This document shows positions 47,742-56,113 of a stretch of DNA of 64,000 nucleotides, one piece after another; the first letter of the stretch is position 1; each line of letters opens with the position of its first letter. Under the pieces are notes generated by a model that searched no databases, was not told the origin of the DNA, and was given only the letters and a program-made list of their open reading frames with translations. The position numbers and the translations under genes were made by a program. This DNA is from Phycisphaerales bacterium (GTDB lineage: Bacteria > Planctomycetota > Phycisphaerae > Phycisphaerales > UBA1924). The DNA lies in NCBI GenBank assembly GCA_020847535.1, contig JADLBU010000038.1, positions 27,720-91,719 of the forward strand, read 5' to 3'.

Positions 47742-48125
47742 CTAACGAGGTGTGGGATGCACGCGTTGGTCATCCGGACCCGTGTGCGTGCGGTGCGCCT
47801 TTTCAGCGAGGTCGCGTTCCTTGGCGCGAAGGACTCCGGAAATGAGTGCGGGGCTGGTGAGGATGCCGCCGAGAAGGACGAAGGCGGCGACCGCGCCGGC
47901 GAGGGCGGCATCACGGGTGAAGAGCAAGGCGATACCGGCGCTGGCGGCGACTACAACCAGCAGGAAAGCGATCATCATCGCGTACATGCCCTTCTTGCGG
48001 AGTACGGGCTCGGCGGGGCGGCCATCGGGAGACTCGCGAGCCATTTCCTCGGCGAGTTCGTGGTCGGAAAGGGGCGGCTCGGGGGACGCGGCGTGCAGCG
48101 ATAGGTTGGGATCGGGGTGGTTCAT
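47742..48125 (-). CDS. small membrane protein with two helices
   Basis: The 127-aa protein has a polar acidic N-terminus (SDHELAEEMARESPDGR), two hydrophobic segments (about 48-68 and 75-97) and a charged tail. GAGGAG eight bases before ATG 48125 fixes the start. Unknown function. Confidence 0.6.
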   Translation of the reverse strand: MNHPDPNLSLHAASPEPPLSDHELAEEMARESPDGRPAEPVLRKKGMYAMMIAFLLVVVAASAGIALLFTRDAALAGAVAAFVLLGGILTSPALISGVLRAKERDLAEKAHRTHTGPDDQRVHPTPR

Positions 48126-48284
48126 AAGCGAAGCTCCTCTAGGGGGAGCCACGCTTACCGGCGATGAACGTCCGATGATCGCCGCGTGAGGGATGACTTA
48201 CGCGGCTGGGCTCTGGCGGGGTGATTAACGCATATCGGAGGCGGGAATGGTTCGTCGGAGTGCATGCCGGGCGACGGGGGTGGA

Positions 48285-49283
48285 TCAGCGGCTGATCTTC
48301 GCTGCCTCGACGCCTTCGAAGGTGATGGTGACGGGTTCGATCAGGCCTTTGTCGTTGTACGTGAGGCGATCGATGCAGACGACGCGGTGGTTGCCATCGG
48401 TTTCGCCGAGCGGTCGGCGGTGGTAGACGATGTACCAGTGGTCAGATTTTGGCGCCTTGAGGATGCTGTGGTGTCCGGCGCCGGTGGCGACCTTGGGATC
48501 CTGCTGGAGGATCTTGCCGATGCGTTTGAAGGGGCCCATGGGCGAGTCGGCGATCGCGTAGGCGACCGAGTAGTTGGGACCGGTCCATCCGCCCTCGGAC
48601 CACATGAAGTAGTACCGCCCATCGCGGATGAACATGTGCGGACCTTCGACGTAGCCCTCGGGGGTGATCTCCTTGAAGATCGTGCCGTCGGGTAGGGGCT
48701 TGATGGAGCGGAAGTCGGCGGAGAGTCTGGCGATGTTGCAGTGTCGCCAGCCGCCGTAGATGATGTAGTACGCGCCATCCTTGTCGTGGAAGATGAACTG
48801 ATCGATGGGCTGAGCGCCGTTGTGGAAGCGATCGATGAGGGGGCGGCCGAGGTAGTCGGTGAAGGGGCCGTCGGGGCGATCGGAGATGGCGATCCCGATT
48901 CCGCCGAGCTCCTGGTCGTTCTGGATGTCGTTGGCGCCGAAGAAGAAGAAGTACGTATCATCCTTGTGGATGATCGCGGGGGCCCACATGGCGCGGCGAG
49001 CCCAGGAGATCGCGGATGATTCGAGGATGCGCGGGTGCTTGGTCCAGGTGACCAGGTCCGGGGAAGAGAAGGCATCGAAGTGGAGCTGCTGGTCGTAGGG
49101 GGCCGAATAGGTGGGATAGATCCAGTAGCGGTTGTTGAAGACGGCGGCCTCGGGGTCGGCGTACCAGCCGGGGAAGATGGGGTTGCCGGAGAGCTTCGCG
49201 GGGGATTGGGCGCAGCCGGTGAGGAGGAACGCGGCGAGCAGGGCGGTGTGGAGCGTGCGAGATGCGGTGGTACGGATCGGCAT
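48285..49283 (-). CDS. GH43-family lipoprotein (arabinanase/xylosidase type)
   Basis: The 332-aa protein has a lipoprotein signal (LLAAFLLTGC, Cys24) and a five-bladed propeller of GH43 type: GNPIFPGWYADPEAAVFNNRYW (the Asp base), SPDLVTWTKHP, WAPAIIHKDDTYFFFF, YVEGPHMFIRDGRYYFMWSEGG (the catalytic Glu) and GAGHHSILKAPKSDHWYIVYH (the active-site His). It should cleave arabinose- or xylose-containing glycans outside the cell. TATCAT lies six bases before ATG 49283, within the end of the preceding gene. It follows a beta-helix gene. Confidence 0.9.
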   Translation of the reverse strand: MPIRTTASRTLHTALLAAFLLTGCAQSPAKLSGNPIFPGWYADPEAAVFNNRYWIYPTYSAPYDQQLHFDAFSSPDLVTWTKHPRILESSAISWARRAMWAPAIIHKDDTYFFFFGANDIQNDQELGGIGIAISDRPDGPFTDYLGRPLIDRFHNGAQPIDQFIFHDKDGAYYIIYGGWRHCNIARLSADFRSIKPLPDGTIFKEITPEGYVEGPHMFIRDGRYYFMWSEGGWTGPNYSVAYAIADSPMGPFKRIGKILQQDPKVATGAGHHSILKAPKSDHWYIVYHRRPLGETDGNHRVVCIDRLTYNDKGLIEPVTITFEGVEAAKISR

Positions 49284-49296
49284 GGCGGGATGATAA

Positions 49297-50445
49297 TCAC
49301 TGGGCGGGAAGCGCAGTCGCGCCTGTGCGTGCGGCGATCCCGTCGGGGGCAGGTGTGAGATCTCCGCGAGCGGGATCTTTGAGCTTGGGATCCTGGCCGT
49401 AGATGCCGCCGGTTTCCTTGGCGGGCAGCGTGGGCTTGCTTTGGGACGTGTCGGTATCGCAGTACCAGAGGTTGCGTTCGAAGGTGAAGCTTGAAGGTTC
49501 GGTGGCATCCCCGATGTTGGGTTCTTTGGCCGTGGGGATATCGAAGACGATGATGTTGTCGGCGAGCGTGCCGCGTCGGGAGGGGACGAAGCCCGGTTCC
49601 CGGGTTTCCTGCAGGATGCGGATCGCCCAGCGGGTGGGATGGTAGATGGTGTTGAAGCGGGCGATCGCGCCATCGACGCCGACGAAGGCGAGCGCAGCCT
49701 CGGAGCCGATGATGGTGCAGCCCTCGACGGTGATGTCCTTGGCCTCGAAGCCTCCGTGCTTGCCGCCGGGCCGAAAGAACTGAAGGCCGGTGCTGCCGCC
49801 GATGTTGAGGGCGCGGCGACCGGCGTGCTCGAAGCGGCATTGGCGGATGGAGATGCGCTGGGTACCGCCCTTGGTCTGGATGCCGTTGCTGCCGTCGGTA
49901 TCGCCGTGGGTCAGCGAGCAGTTGCGGATGACGCCATCGCGGCAGCCGACCATGTCGATTCCCGAGCCGCCCTTCCCCCAGCGCTCGATGGTGCAGTCTT
50001 CGATGATGAAGCCGGCGAGCCCCGAGAGCTTGATGCCATCGCAGTTGCCGGTGGGGCCGATGTCGTGGACCTTGAGGGCGCGGAGAGTGACGCCTTGGGC
50101 CGGCTGATCGAGCTTGCCGCCATCGTCGATGTTGAGGCCGTTGCCGGAGGCGCCCTTGAGGGTCAAGTGTTCGATTGTGATCCAGTGGCAGGCGGCGAGG
50201 TGGAGGCATTCGGACTTGCCGGTGATGGTGGGCGGGTTGGCGGGATCGGCGCCGGCGAGCACGATGGGCTTCTGTTCGGTGCCCTTGAGGCTTTCAAGCC
50301 AGATGGAGCCTTCGTAATTGCCGGGGGCAAGCAGGACTCGGTCGCCGGGTTTGGCGGACATGGCAGCGCGGCGGAAGGCATCGAGTGAGTCGAGAGGCTT
50401 GGCGGGCTGGAGGATAAGGAGGATCGCCAGGAGAAGGTGGTGCAT
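49297..50445 (-). CDS. secreted right-handed parallel beta-helix protein
   Basis: The 382-aa protein has a short signal (MHHLLLAILLILQPA) and a run of beta-helix coils (GVTLRALKVHDIGPTGNCDGIKLSG, FIIEDCTIERWGKGGSGIDM, ISIRQCRFEHAGRRALNIGG, ITVEGCTIIGSEAALAFVG). Such folds are common in pectate and alginate lyases and in polysaccharide-binding proteins; the catalytic residues are not obvious. GGAG before ATG 50445 fixes the start. It lies 14 bases upstream of the GH43 gene, suggesting shared substrate. Confidence 0.8.
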   Translation of the reverse strand: MHHLLLAILLILQPAKPLDSLDAFRRAAMSAKPGDRVLLAPGNYEGSIWLESLKGTEQKPIVLAGADPANPPTITGKSECLHLAACHWITIEHLTLKGASGNGLNIDDGGKLDQPAQGVTLRALKVHDIGPTGNCDGIKLSGLAGFIIEDCTIERWGKGGSGIDMVGCRDGVIRNCSLTHGDTDGSNGIQTKGGTQRISIRQCRFEHAGRRALNIGGSTGLQFFRPGGKHGGFEAKDITVEGCTIIGSEAALAFVGVDGAIARFNTIYHPTRWAIRILQETREPGFVPSRRGTLADNIIVFDIPTAKEPNIGDATEPSSFTFERNLWYCDTDTSQSKPTLPAKETGGIYGQDPKLKDPARGDLTPAPDGIAARTGATALPAQ

Positions 50446-50549
50446 GGGATGCTCCGTGAGCGGCACAGCGGCACAGCATACCCGCGAAGGCATTGAGCGT
50501 TGGCCGGCGATGCGGAAAGCAAGATGATGTTTGGATGGTCACTACGCTA

Positions 50550-50617
50550 GAGGCTGTCCCTAAACCTCGTGAACTGCTTTGAAACTGAACGCGAAACCCG
50601 GGTTTAGGGATAGGCTC
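50550..50617. mobile_element. 68-bp MITE-like element with TA flanks
   Basis: GAGGCTGTCCCTAAACC (50550-50566) and GGTTTAGGGATAGGCTC (50601-50617) are 17-bp inverted repeats with two mismatches. The element is flanked by TA on both sides (50548-50549 and 50618-50619). GAGGCTG/GAGCCTA ends and TA duplication are typical of miniature derivatives of IS5-group insertion sequences. It has no coding capacity and lies eight bases before the frameshifted GNAT gene. Confidence 0.6.
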
Positions 50618-50624
50618 TAGAGGT

Positions 50625-51142
50625 ATGGAAACGCGTGCGAGGTTGCTGACACCGGATGATGCCGAGGCGTACGCCGTGCTGCGACGGAAGATGCTGCTCG
50701 ATTCGCCGTGGGCGTTCAGCGCGAGCCCGGAGGATGACCGGGGGCGGGTCCATCCATGCTGCGTGTTTCGATGGCCCGGCCAGAGTCGGCGATCGCTGCG
50801 GTGGTCGAGGGGGATCGGGTGCTCGCGGCCGCGGGGGTTGTGCGCGAGCAGAAGGTCAAGCGGCGGCACGTGGCGATGATCTGGGGTGTGTACGTGACGC
50901 CATCGGCCCGGAGTCGCGGTCTGGGTCGGGCGGTGATGCTGGCGGGGATTGAGGCTGCGCGCGGGTGGGGCGGTGTGGGCACGATCGAGCTGTCGGTCAG
51001 CGAGAGCTCTCCGGCAGCGCAGAGGCTGTACGATTCGGTGGGGTTTGTGGCGTGGGGAAGGGAGCCCGAAGCGCTGCGGGTCGATGGACGATCGTTTGCG
51101 GAGATTCACATGCAGATGGGGATTGGAGCGCGCGGTGAGTGA
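50625..51142 (+). pseudogene. GNAT acetyltransferase split by a frameshift
   Basis: The first part (METRARLLTPDDAEAYAVLRRKMLLDSPWAFSASPEDDRG) is in one frame, the rest (ESAIAAVVEGDRVLAAAGVV, MIWGVYVTPSARSRGLGRAVM with the acetyl-CoA site R-x-x-G-x-G/L, SAAQRLYDSVGFVAWG-like) in another. Adding one G to the G run 50740-50744 restores a single ~170-aa GNAT protein. It is either a sequencing error or a decayed gene. Confidence 0.75.
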
Positions 51143-51161
51143 ACGGCCAGGCTGACCGGAG

Positions 51162-51764
51162 CTATTGACCAGCGGGGAGTTGGTCGAACTGGGAGACCTG
51201 CTTCCAGATGGGCGGGTTGTTGAGAAGGTGCTGGATGTTCTCTTCGATGATGATGGGCATCTCGGTGCGTGGGATGATCCAGATGCCGTAGGGGTGCAGA
51301 GTCGGGAGAGGGGGCGGCGGTGGGGCATTTGGAACAAGGAGCGAGGCGGTCTGGTAGGTGAGGCTGTCGAAGCGGATGCGGAGTGCGCCGTTGATGATGT
51401 CGATCGCCTCGATTGCCTCACCGTCGTTGTTGTGGGCAGGCCCGCGGATGCAGGCGAGCACCATGCAGGTCGAGAAGTCGATCTCGGGTGTGATGGCCCA
51501 GCCGCGGCTGTTGCGTTCGAGGCGATCACCTTGATGGGCGGCCCAGAAGGTCTTCCAGGCGTCTGTCGTTGTGATGCGTGAGAAGCCGGCGGCGGGGTTG
51601 CGGGTGTCGGAGCCCATGAGGGCGCACAGGACGCGTGGGGTTGCGGTCGCCTGAGGCGGTGCGGCGGCTGCGGGCTGGTGCGGGGCAGCGCCGATCGCGG
51701 CGAAAATGGCAGCGCAGGCGAGGGTGGTCCCGATGGCGAGCGACAGGCGTGGTGCGTGCATCAT
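51162..51764 (-). CDS. exported protein of unknown function
   Basis: The 200-aa protein has a signal peptide (MMHAPRLSLAIGTTLACAAIFAAIGAAP) and a globular part with two Cys (CMVLACIRG) and a Pro-rich stretch (NAPPPPPLP). AGGAG before ATG 51764 fixes the start. I do not recognise the family. Confidence 0.55.
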   Translation of the reverse strand: MMHAPRLSLAIGTTLACAAIFAAIGAAPHQPAAAAPPQATATPRVLCALMGSDTRNPAAGFSRITTTDAWKTFWAAHQGDRLERNSRGWAITPEIDFSTCMVLACIRGPAHNNDGEAIEAIDIINGALRIRFDSLTYQTASLLVPNAPPPPPLPTLHPYGIWIIPRTEMPIIIEENIQHLLNNPPIWKQVSQFDQLPAGQ

Positions 51765-51878
51765 GGCGGTGGCTCCTAGCGGTTCCTGTTGTGAATGAGT
51801 GATGCTACAGGGCGAGCGGCGCAGGCCTTGTAACGGGAGCGTCACGGGCAGCGCCCGGCAGGGGGATCGCCAGCGTGG

Positions 51879-51884
51879 TATAAA
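51879..51884 (+). promoter_or_regulatory. -10 element seven bases before the S10 peptidase start
   Basis: TATAAA is followed by TGCCCGC and then ATG 51892. There is no other ribosome binding site, so transcription should start at the ATG itself. Confidence 0.5.
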
Positions 51885-51891
51885 TGCCCGC

Positions 51892-53418
51892 ATGCGGCCA
51901 ACTTTTGTCATTCGGACCGGGGCGTTGCGATGGGTCATCACGGCGTCGATGCTGGTGCTCGCGGGGAGCGGTTCGGTCGTGCGTGCGGCGGGTGATCCAC
52001 CCGCTGATGCCAAGGGCGCTGAGCCAGCGCCGGTGGTGACCGAGCACACGGTGACGATCGGCGGGGAGGCGGTGTCGTACACGGCAACCGCGGGGCGGCT
52101 GGCGATCAAGGATGAAGCGGGGAAGTCCAAGGCGCTGATCTTCCATGTCGCGTACGAGCGCAAGGGGGTCGAGAAGCCCGAGTTGCGCCCGATCATGTTC
52201 GTGTTCAACGGTGGGCCGGGGTCATCGTCGGTGTGGCTGCACATGGGTTCCCTGGGTCCGCGGCGGATCACGTACGGGGATGAGGGTGAAGCGCCATCGC
52301 CGCCGGGTGGGCTGATTGACAACGAGGCCGCGTGGCTGGATTTCACGGACCTGGTGTTCATTGATCCGGTGACGACGGGGTACAGCCGCGCAGCGGAGGG
52401 TGAGAACGCGCAGCAGTTCCACGGGCTGCGGCAGGATGCGCAGGTGGTGGGGGAGTTCATTCGGTTGTACACGACGCAGCACAAGCGGTGGCTGTCGCCC
52501 AAGTTCCTGGCGGGTGAGAGCTATGGGACGACGCGTGCGGCAGCGCTGTCGGCACTTCTGCAGGATGAGCTCGGGATGTACCTGAACGGGATCGTGCTGA
52601 TCTCGCCGGTGCTGGAGTTTCAGACGATCCGGTTCGATGAGGGGAACGATGAGCCGTACTGGCTGTTCCTGCCGACCTACACGGCGACCGCGTGGTATCA
52701 CAAGAAGCTGGGGGCGGATCTTGGGGATCTGAACTCGGCGGTGGGGCAGGCGGAGAAGTGGGCATCGACTGAGTATGTGACAGCGCTCGCGAAGGGGAAC
52801 CGCTTGAGCGCTGAGGAACTGGACAAGGTCGCGACGCAGCTGGCGCGGTTCACCGGGTTGTCAAAGGACTACGTGAAGCGGAGCAATCTGCGGATCAGCC
52901 AGGGGCGGTTCTGCAAGGAGCTCTTGCGGGACCAGGGACGGACGGTGGGCCGGCTGGACAGCCGGTACAAGGGGATCGATCGGGATGACGCCGGGAGCGG
53001 GACGGAATACGACCCGAGCTACGCGGTGATCCAGGGGCCGTACACGGCGGGGATCAACGCGTACGTGCGAGGGGAGCTTGGGTTTGAGAGCGATCTGAAC
53101 TACGAGATCCTGACGGGGCGAGTGCATCCGTGGGATCTGGGCGCGGAGGGCCGGTACGCCGAGGTTGCAGATGGGTTGAGGCGTGCAATGAACGCCAATC
53201 CGAAGCTGGGGGTGCTGGTGTGCAACGGGTATTACGACCTTGCGACCCCGCACTTTGCCTCGGACAAGACGGTCTCGCAACTGGGGCTCGATGATGCGGA
53301 TCGCTCCCGGGTGACGATCCAGCGGTACAACGCGGGGCACATGATGTACCTGCGGAAGGATGACCGGGACAAGCTGCGCGTGGATGCGAAGCGGTTTGTC
53401 CTGGACTGCCTCAAGTAG
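51892..53418 (+). CDS. secreted serine carboxypeptidase (peptidase S10 family)
   Basis: The 508-aa protein has a signal peptide (cleaved near ARA, residue 33). It shows FNGGPGSSS (105-113, oxyanion region), GESYGTT with nucleophile Ser210, Asp449 in CNGYYDLATP and His483 in YNAGHMMY. This is the full triad of S10 carboxypeptidases, which remove C-terminal residues from peptides. A 508-aa length is normal for the bacterial branch. Confidence 0.93.
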   Translation: MRPTFVIRTGALRWVITASMLVLAGSGSVVRAAGDPPADAKGAEPAPVVTEHTVTIGGEAVSYTATAGRLAIKDEAGKSKALIFHVAYERKGVEKPELRPIMFVFNGGPGSSSVWLHMGSLGPRRITYGDEGEAPSPPGGLIDNEAAWLDFTDLVFIDPVTTGYSRAAEGENAQQFHGLRQDAQVVGEFIRLYTTQHKRWLSPKFLAGESYGTTRAAALSALLQDELGMYLNGIVLISPVLEFQTIRFDEGNDEPYWLFLPTYTATAWYHKKLGADLGDLNSAVGQAEKWASTEYVTALAKGNRLSAEELDKVATQLARFTGLSKDYVKRSNLRISQGRFCKELLRDQGRTVGRLDSRYKGIDRDDAGSGTEYDPSYAVIQGPYTAGINAYVRGELGFESDLNYEILTGRVHPWDLGAEGRYAEVADGLRRAMNANPKLGVLVCNGYYDLATPHFASDKTVSQLGLDDADRSRVTIQRYNAGHMMYLRKDDRDKLRVDAKRFVLDCLK

Positions 53419-53592
53419 CTCGCCGGCGAGGCCATTGCGGATGAGCTTGACCGAAGCTGCCAAACGGGGGCTTCATGCTTGGTTCATCAACCGATGAGCA
53501 TGTCGGTTTCAATACGCGGTGAGTGGATTCGCTTGCCGTGGTTGATGGTCCAGATCACGCCGTGCCGAGCGAGCCAAACAAGGGAGATCGCC

Positions 53593-53808
53593 ATGCAGCG
53601 GATCATCGGGATGGCATTGGCCGCGGCGGGTGTGGTGCTGCTTGTGCTGGGGATTTCGGCGGCGGATTCGGTCGCATCCGACATTTCGCGGTTCTTCACC
53701 GGCAACCCGACGGACCGGTCGGTGTGGCTGATGGAGGGCGGTGTGGTGGGGATCGCCGCGGGCGGTGTGATGGCCGGGATGACATCCCGCCAGATCCGGC
53801 GGACCTGA
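53593..53808 (+). CDS. DUF3185-like small membrane protein
   Basis: The 71-aa protein has two hydrophobic segments (RIIGMALAAAGVVLLVLGISA and GGVVGIAAGGVMAG) around SVASDISRFFTGNPTDRSVW, which is the DUF3185 pattern. ATG 53593 has AAGGGAGA upstream. Function unknown. Confidence 0.75.
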   Translation: MQRIIGMALAAAGVVLLVLGISAADSVASDISRFFTGNPTDRSVWLMEGGVVGIAAGGVMAGMTSRQIRRT

Positions 53809-53842
53809 CGGGGTTGATGAGCAATCGGTGTGAGCGGGCGGT

Positions 53843-54525
53843 TCACGCGGTCGCGGTCGGCTCATAGGTGACCGTAACGATCCCGTTGCTGAGGGATCTG
53901 GTCTCGATGAGGCGCAACGGGCGATCACCGCGATCGTGGCGGAGAAAGAAGGGGATGCCATCCCCCAGAAGGATGGGCATGATGCTCAGCTCAAGGCGAT
54001 CGACCAAGCCGGCGGCGAACATGGCATCGATCGCCTGACCGCCTCCCATGAGCCAGATGTCCTTGCCAGAGCCGGCGAGCTGGTTCTTGAGTGCGAGCAC
54101 GGGGGCCTTGAGATCCCCCGAGATGGCGAGCACGCCCGGGGGCACGGTGGTGAGCGGTCGATGGGTGATGATGAGGGCCTTGGAATCGGCGGCGGGGGGA
54201 GCATTCCTCGGGCGAGCGATTCATCGAAGGTGCGGCGACCCATGATCGTGGCGCCGATGGCTCGCATGAAGCCGGCGAAGTCTATCTCGGGAGTGAAGAA
54301 GCGGTTGAGCCAATCGGCGCCGCCATCGGGCGCGGCGATGCAGCCGTCGAGGCTGATCGCGAGCGAAGCGCGGACGAGCGGGATGTGCGGCTGCGGCGCC
54401 GATTTGATCCGCGGCGCCTTGATGGGCCTGACCTTGGCGGAGGTCGGGCGCTTCGGTGTGGCGGGGTGCTTGGCGGCTTTGCGCGGTGGACGGGTCGAGG
54501 CGGATGGTCGGCGCTTGGCGGCCAT
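53843..54525 (-). pseudogene. dihydrofolate-reductase-fold (RibD C-terminal-like) protein, frameshifted
   Basis: From ATG 54525 a basic N-terminus leads into VRASLAISLDGCIAAPDGGADWLNRF and GRRTFDESLARGM, then the frame breaks at the C run (54194-54199 on the plus strand). The fold continues in another frame with DIWLMGGGQAIDAMFAAGLVDRLELSIMPILLGDGIPFF. One added C gives MLPPAADSKALIITHRP and joins the halves. TATACT lies six bases before the ATG. It is a pseudogene only if the sequence is correct here. Confidence 0.75.
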
Positions 54526-54575
54526 GGCGCGAGTATATCGCATGTGCGGAGTGGCAGGGCTGGTTTTCGTCGGGG

Positions 54576-56108
54576 CTACGGCTGGCGTGCGCGGAAACTG
54601 AGCCTCGGATCGGAGAGGTCTAGGCGATACATGATCTGGTTGTAGTCGTATCGCGGCGTCGGGGTCTTGGTGCCGGAAAAGGTCATGGTGTAGGTGCCCT
54701 CGAAGTAGATGATACGGCCGCGATCCTGGTCGAAGTATGGGTGCTGGGCGACGTTGTAGAAGGAGTAATCGTTGTGGCTGACGACCTTGATCGCGTGCTC
54801 CCAGGGTCCGGTGATCGCCGGGGCGCAGCTGAACCAGATCTCTCCGCACATGGATGAACCCCAGACTTCCTGGGCGAGCATGATCCAGCGCTGGAGGTAA
54901 TCGTTCCAGTATACGGTGCCGGCGTTGGCGATGATGGGCTTGCCTGTGGCGGGATCGCGGAGCTTGATGAAGGCCTCTTCGGGCTTGATCAGACCCTTGG
55001 AGATCAGCTCGTTCTGCTCTCTTTGAAGGATGAGCCCGGTGTCGGGCTTCCAGGAATAGATGAGCTTGCCGGAGGGATCGCGATCCAGTTCGGGGCGATC
55101 GGCTTTGTAGCGAGCGCCGGGCTTGAGGCATGTGTAAGCCTCGTACGCGGCGGGGTTGAGGAGGGAGTCGCAGTCGGCACGGCAGCGAACGAGCGGGAAG
55201 GGGGCGGGGAAGTACCAGTAGTCGCCATCGGCATCCTTGTGCCGAACCGGGTGGCTGTGCATGTAGAGAGGCTGGTCGATGGGGAATCGGCGGATGGGCT
55301 CGAAGAGGTCCTTGTCGTCGTTGTACTGGGCGAACCCCTGTTCGTAGAGTTCCCCGAGAGTCTTGATGCGCGCGAAGCGGCACAGGAGCCGCTCCCGTCC
55401 GGATGAATCGTTGCAGACAACCAGGCCATCGATCCAGACGGGGCCGGGCTGGCCTTCGATGGGGCACATGGGGCGCGAGAAGCCATCGCGGCCCGTGAAG
55501 TATGTCAGGTTGATGCCGATCGCCGGGTCGAGGCCGCCATTTGCGGGGAGATCGGAGACCGCGCCGGATGTGGAGAAGTTGCCCAGCGGGTAGGAGACGC
55601 GGTTGGTGTCTCCCCAGAACCAGCGGAGTGTTCCGCGATAGATCGCGGTCTGCACGCTGTCCTGTCCGAGGACATCGCCGGCGAGCAGGGGTTCGGTGGT
55701 GGGTGGTGTATCTCCGAGGATGAGGCTGTCGCGATAGATGCCTCCACCGGTGATGCGGTAGAGGCGCTCGGCGATGTTGGTGCGGTCGATAGTGACGGTC
55801 GCCGCGCCGCCCGGAACGGTGCGGAGACGCGTGCCGGTGTATCCGAAGCCGTCTTTCTTGTGGGTGTAGCCGTGGCTGGTGATCGTGAAGAAGACATCCC
55901 GGTTCATCAGGCCGGGCTCATCGAAAGCGATCACTCCGGCGGAGTCGGTGATGTGGGTGATGCCGTTGACGGTGGTGCATTCGACGAGGGGGATGCCGCG
56001 GCCGGTTGCGGAGTCGGTGATGGTGATGCGGAAGGGTTGGGCGGATGCGATCGCGCCAACGGCGGCGAGAAGGGCGGCGGGGACCATGTGGAAATTGAAG
56101 GCTGACAT
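54576..56108 (-). CDS. secreted beta-propeller-like protein (DUF4185-like)
   Basis: The 510-aa protein has a signal peptide (cleaved near ASA, residue 22), a carboxypeptidase-regulatory-like N-terminal domain (DSATGRGIPLVECTTVNG, about 30-90) and a propeller-like domain with GTLRWFWGDTNR, VWIDGLVV, YYNDYLQRWIM-type repeats (YWNDYLQRWIML, IWFSCAPAITGPWE, YFEGTYTMTF). It resembles sugar-binding or glycosidase five-bladed propellers, but catalytic residues cannot be assigned. The start lies five bases after the GH3-type gene stop, so they form an operon. Confidence 0.65.
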   Translation of the reverse strand: MSAFNFHMVPAALLAAVGAIASAQPFRITITDSATGRGIPLVECTTVNGITHITDSAGVIAFDEPGLMNRDVFFTITSHGYTHKKDGFGYTGTRLRTVPGGAATVTIDRTNIAERLYRITGGGIYRDSLILGDTPPTTEPLLAGDVLGQDSVQTAIYRGTLRWFWGDTNRVSYPLGNFSTSGAVSDLPANGGLDPAIGINLTYFTGRDGFSRPMCPIEGQPGPVWIDGLVVCNDSSGRERLLCRFARIKTLGELYEQGFAQYNDDKDLFEPIRRFPIDQPLYMHSHPVRHKDADGDYWYFPAPFPLVRCRADCDSLLNPAAYEAYTCLKPGARYKADRPELDRDPSGKLIYSWKPDTGLILQREQNELISKGLIKPEEAFIKLRDPATGKPIIANAGTVYWNDYLQRWIMLAQEVWGSSMCGEIWFSCAPAITGPWEHAIKVVSHNDYSFYNVAQHPYFDQDRGRIIYFEGTYTMTFSGTKTPTPRYDYNQIMYRLDLSDPRLSFRARQP

Positions 56109-56113
56109 TGGCG

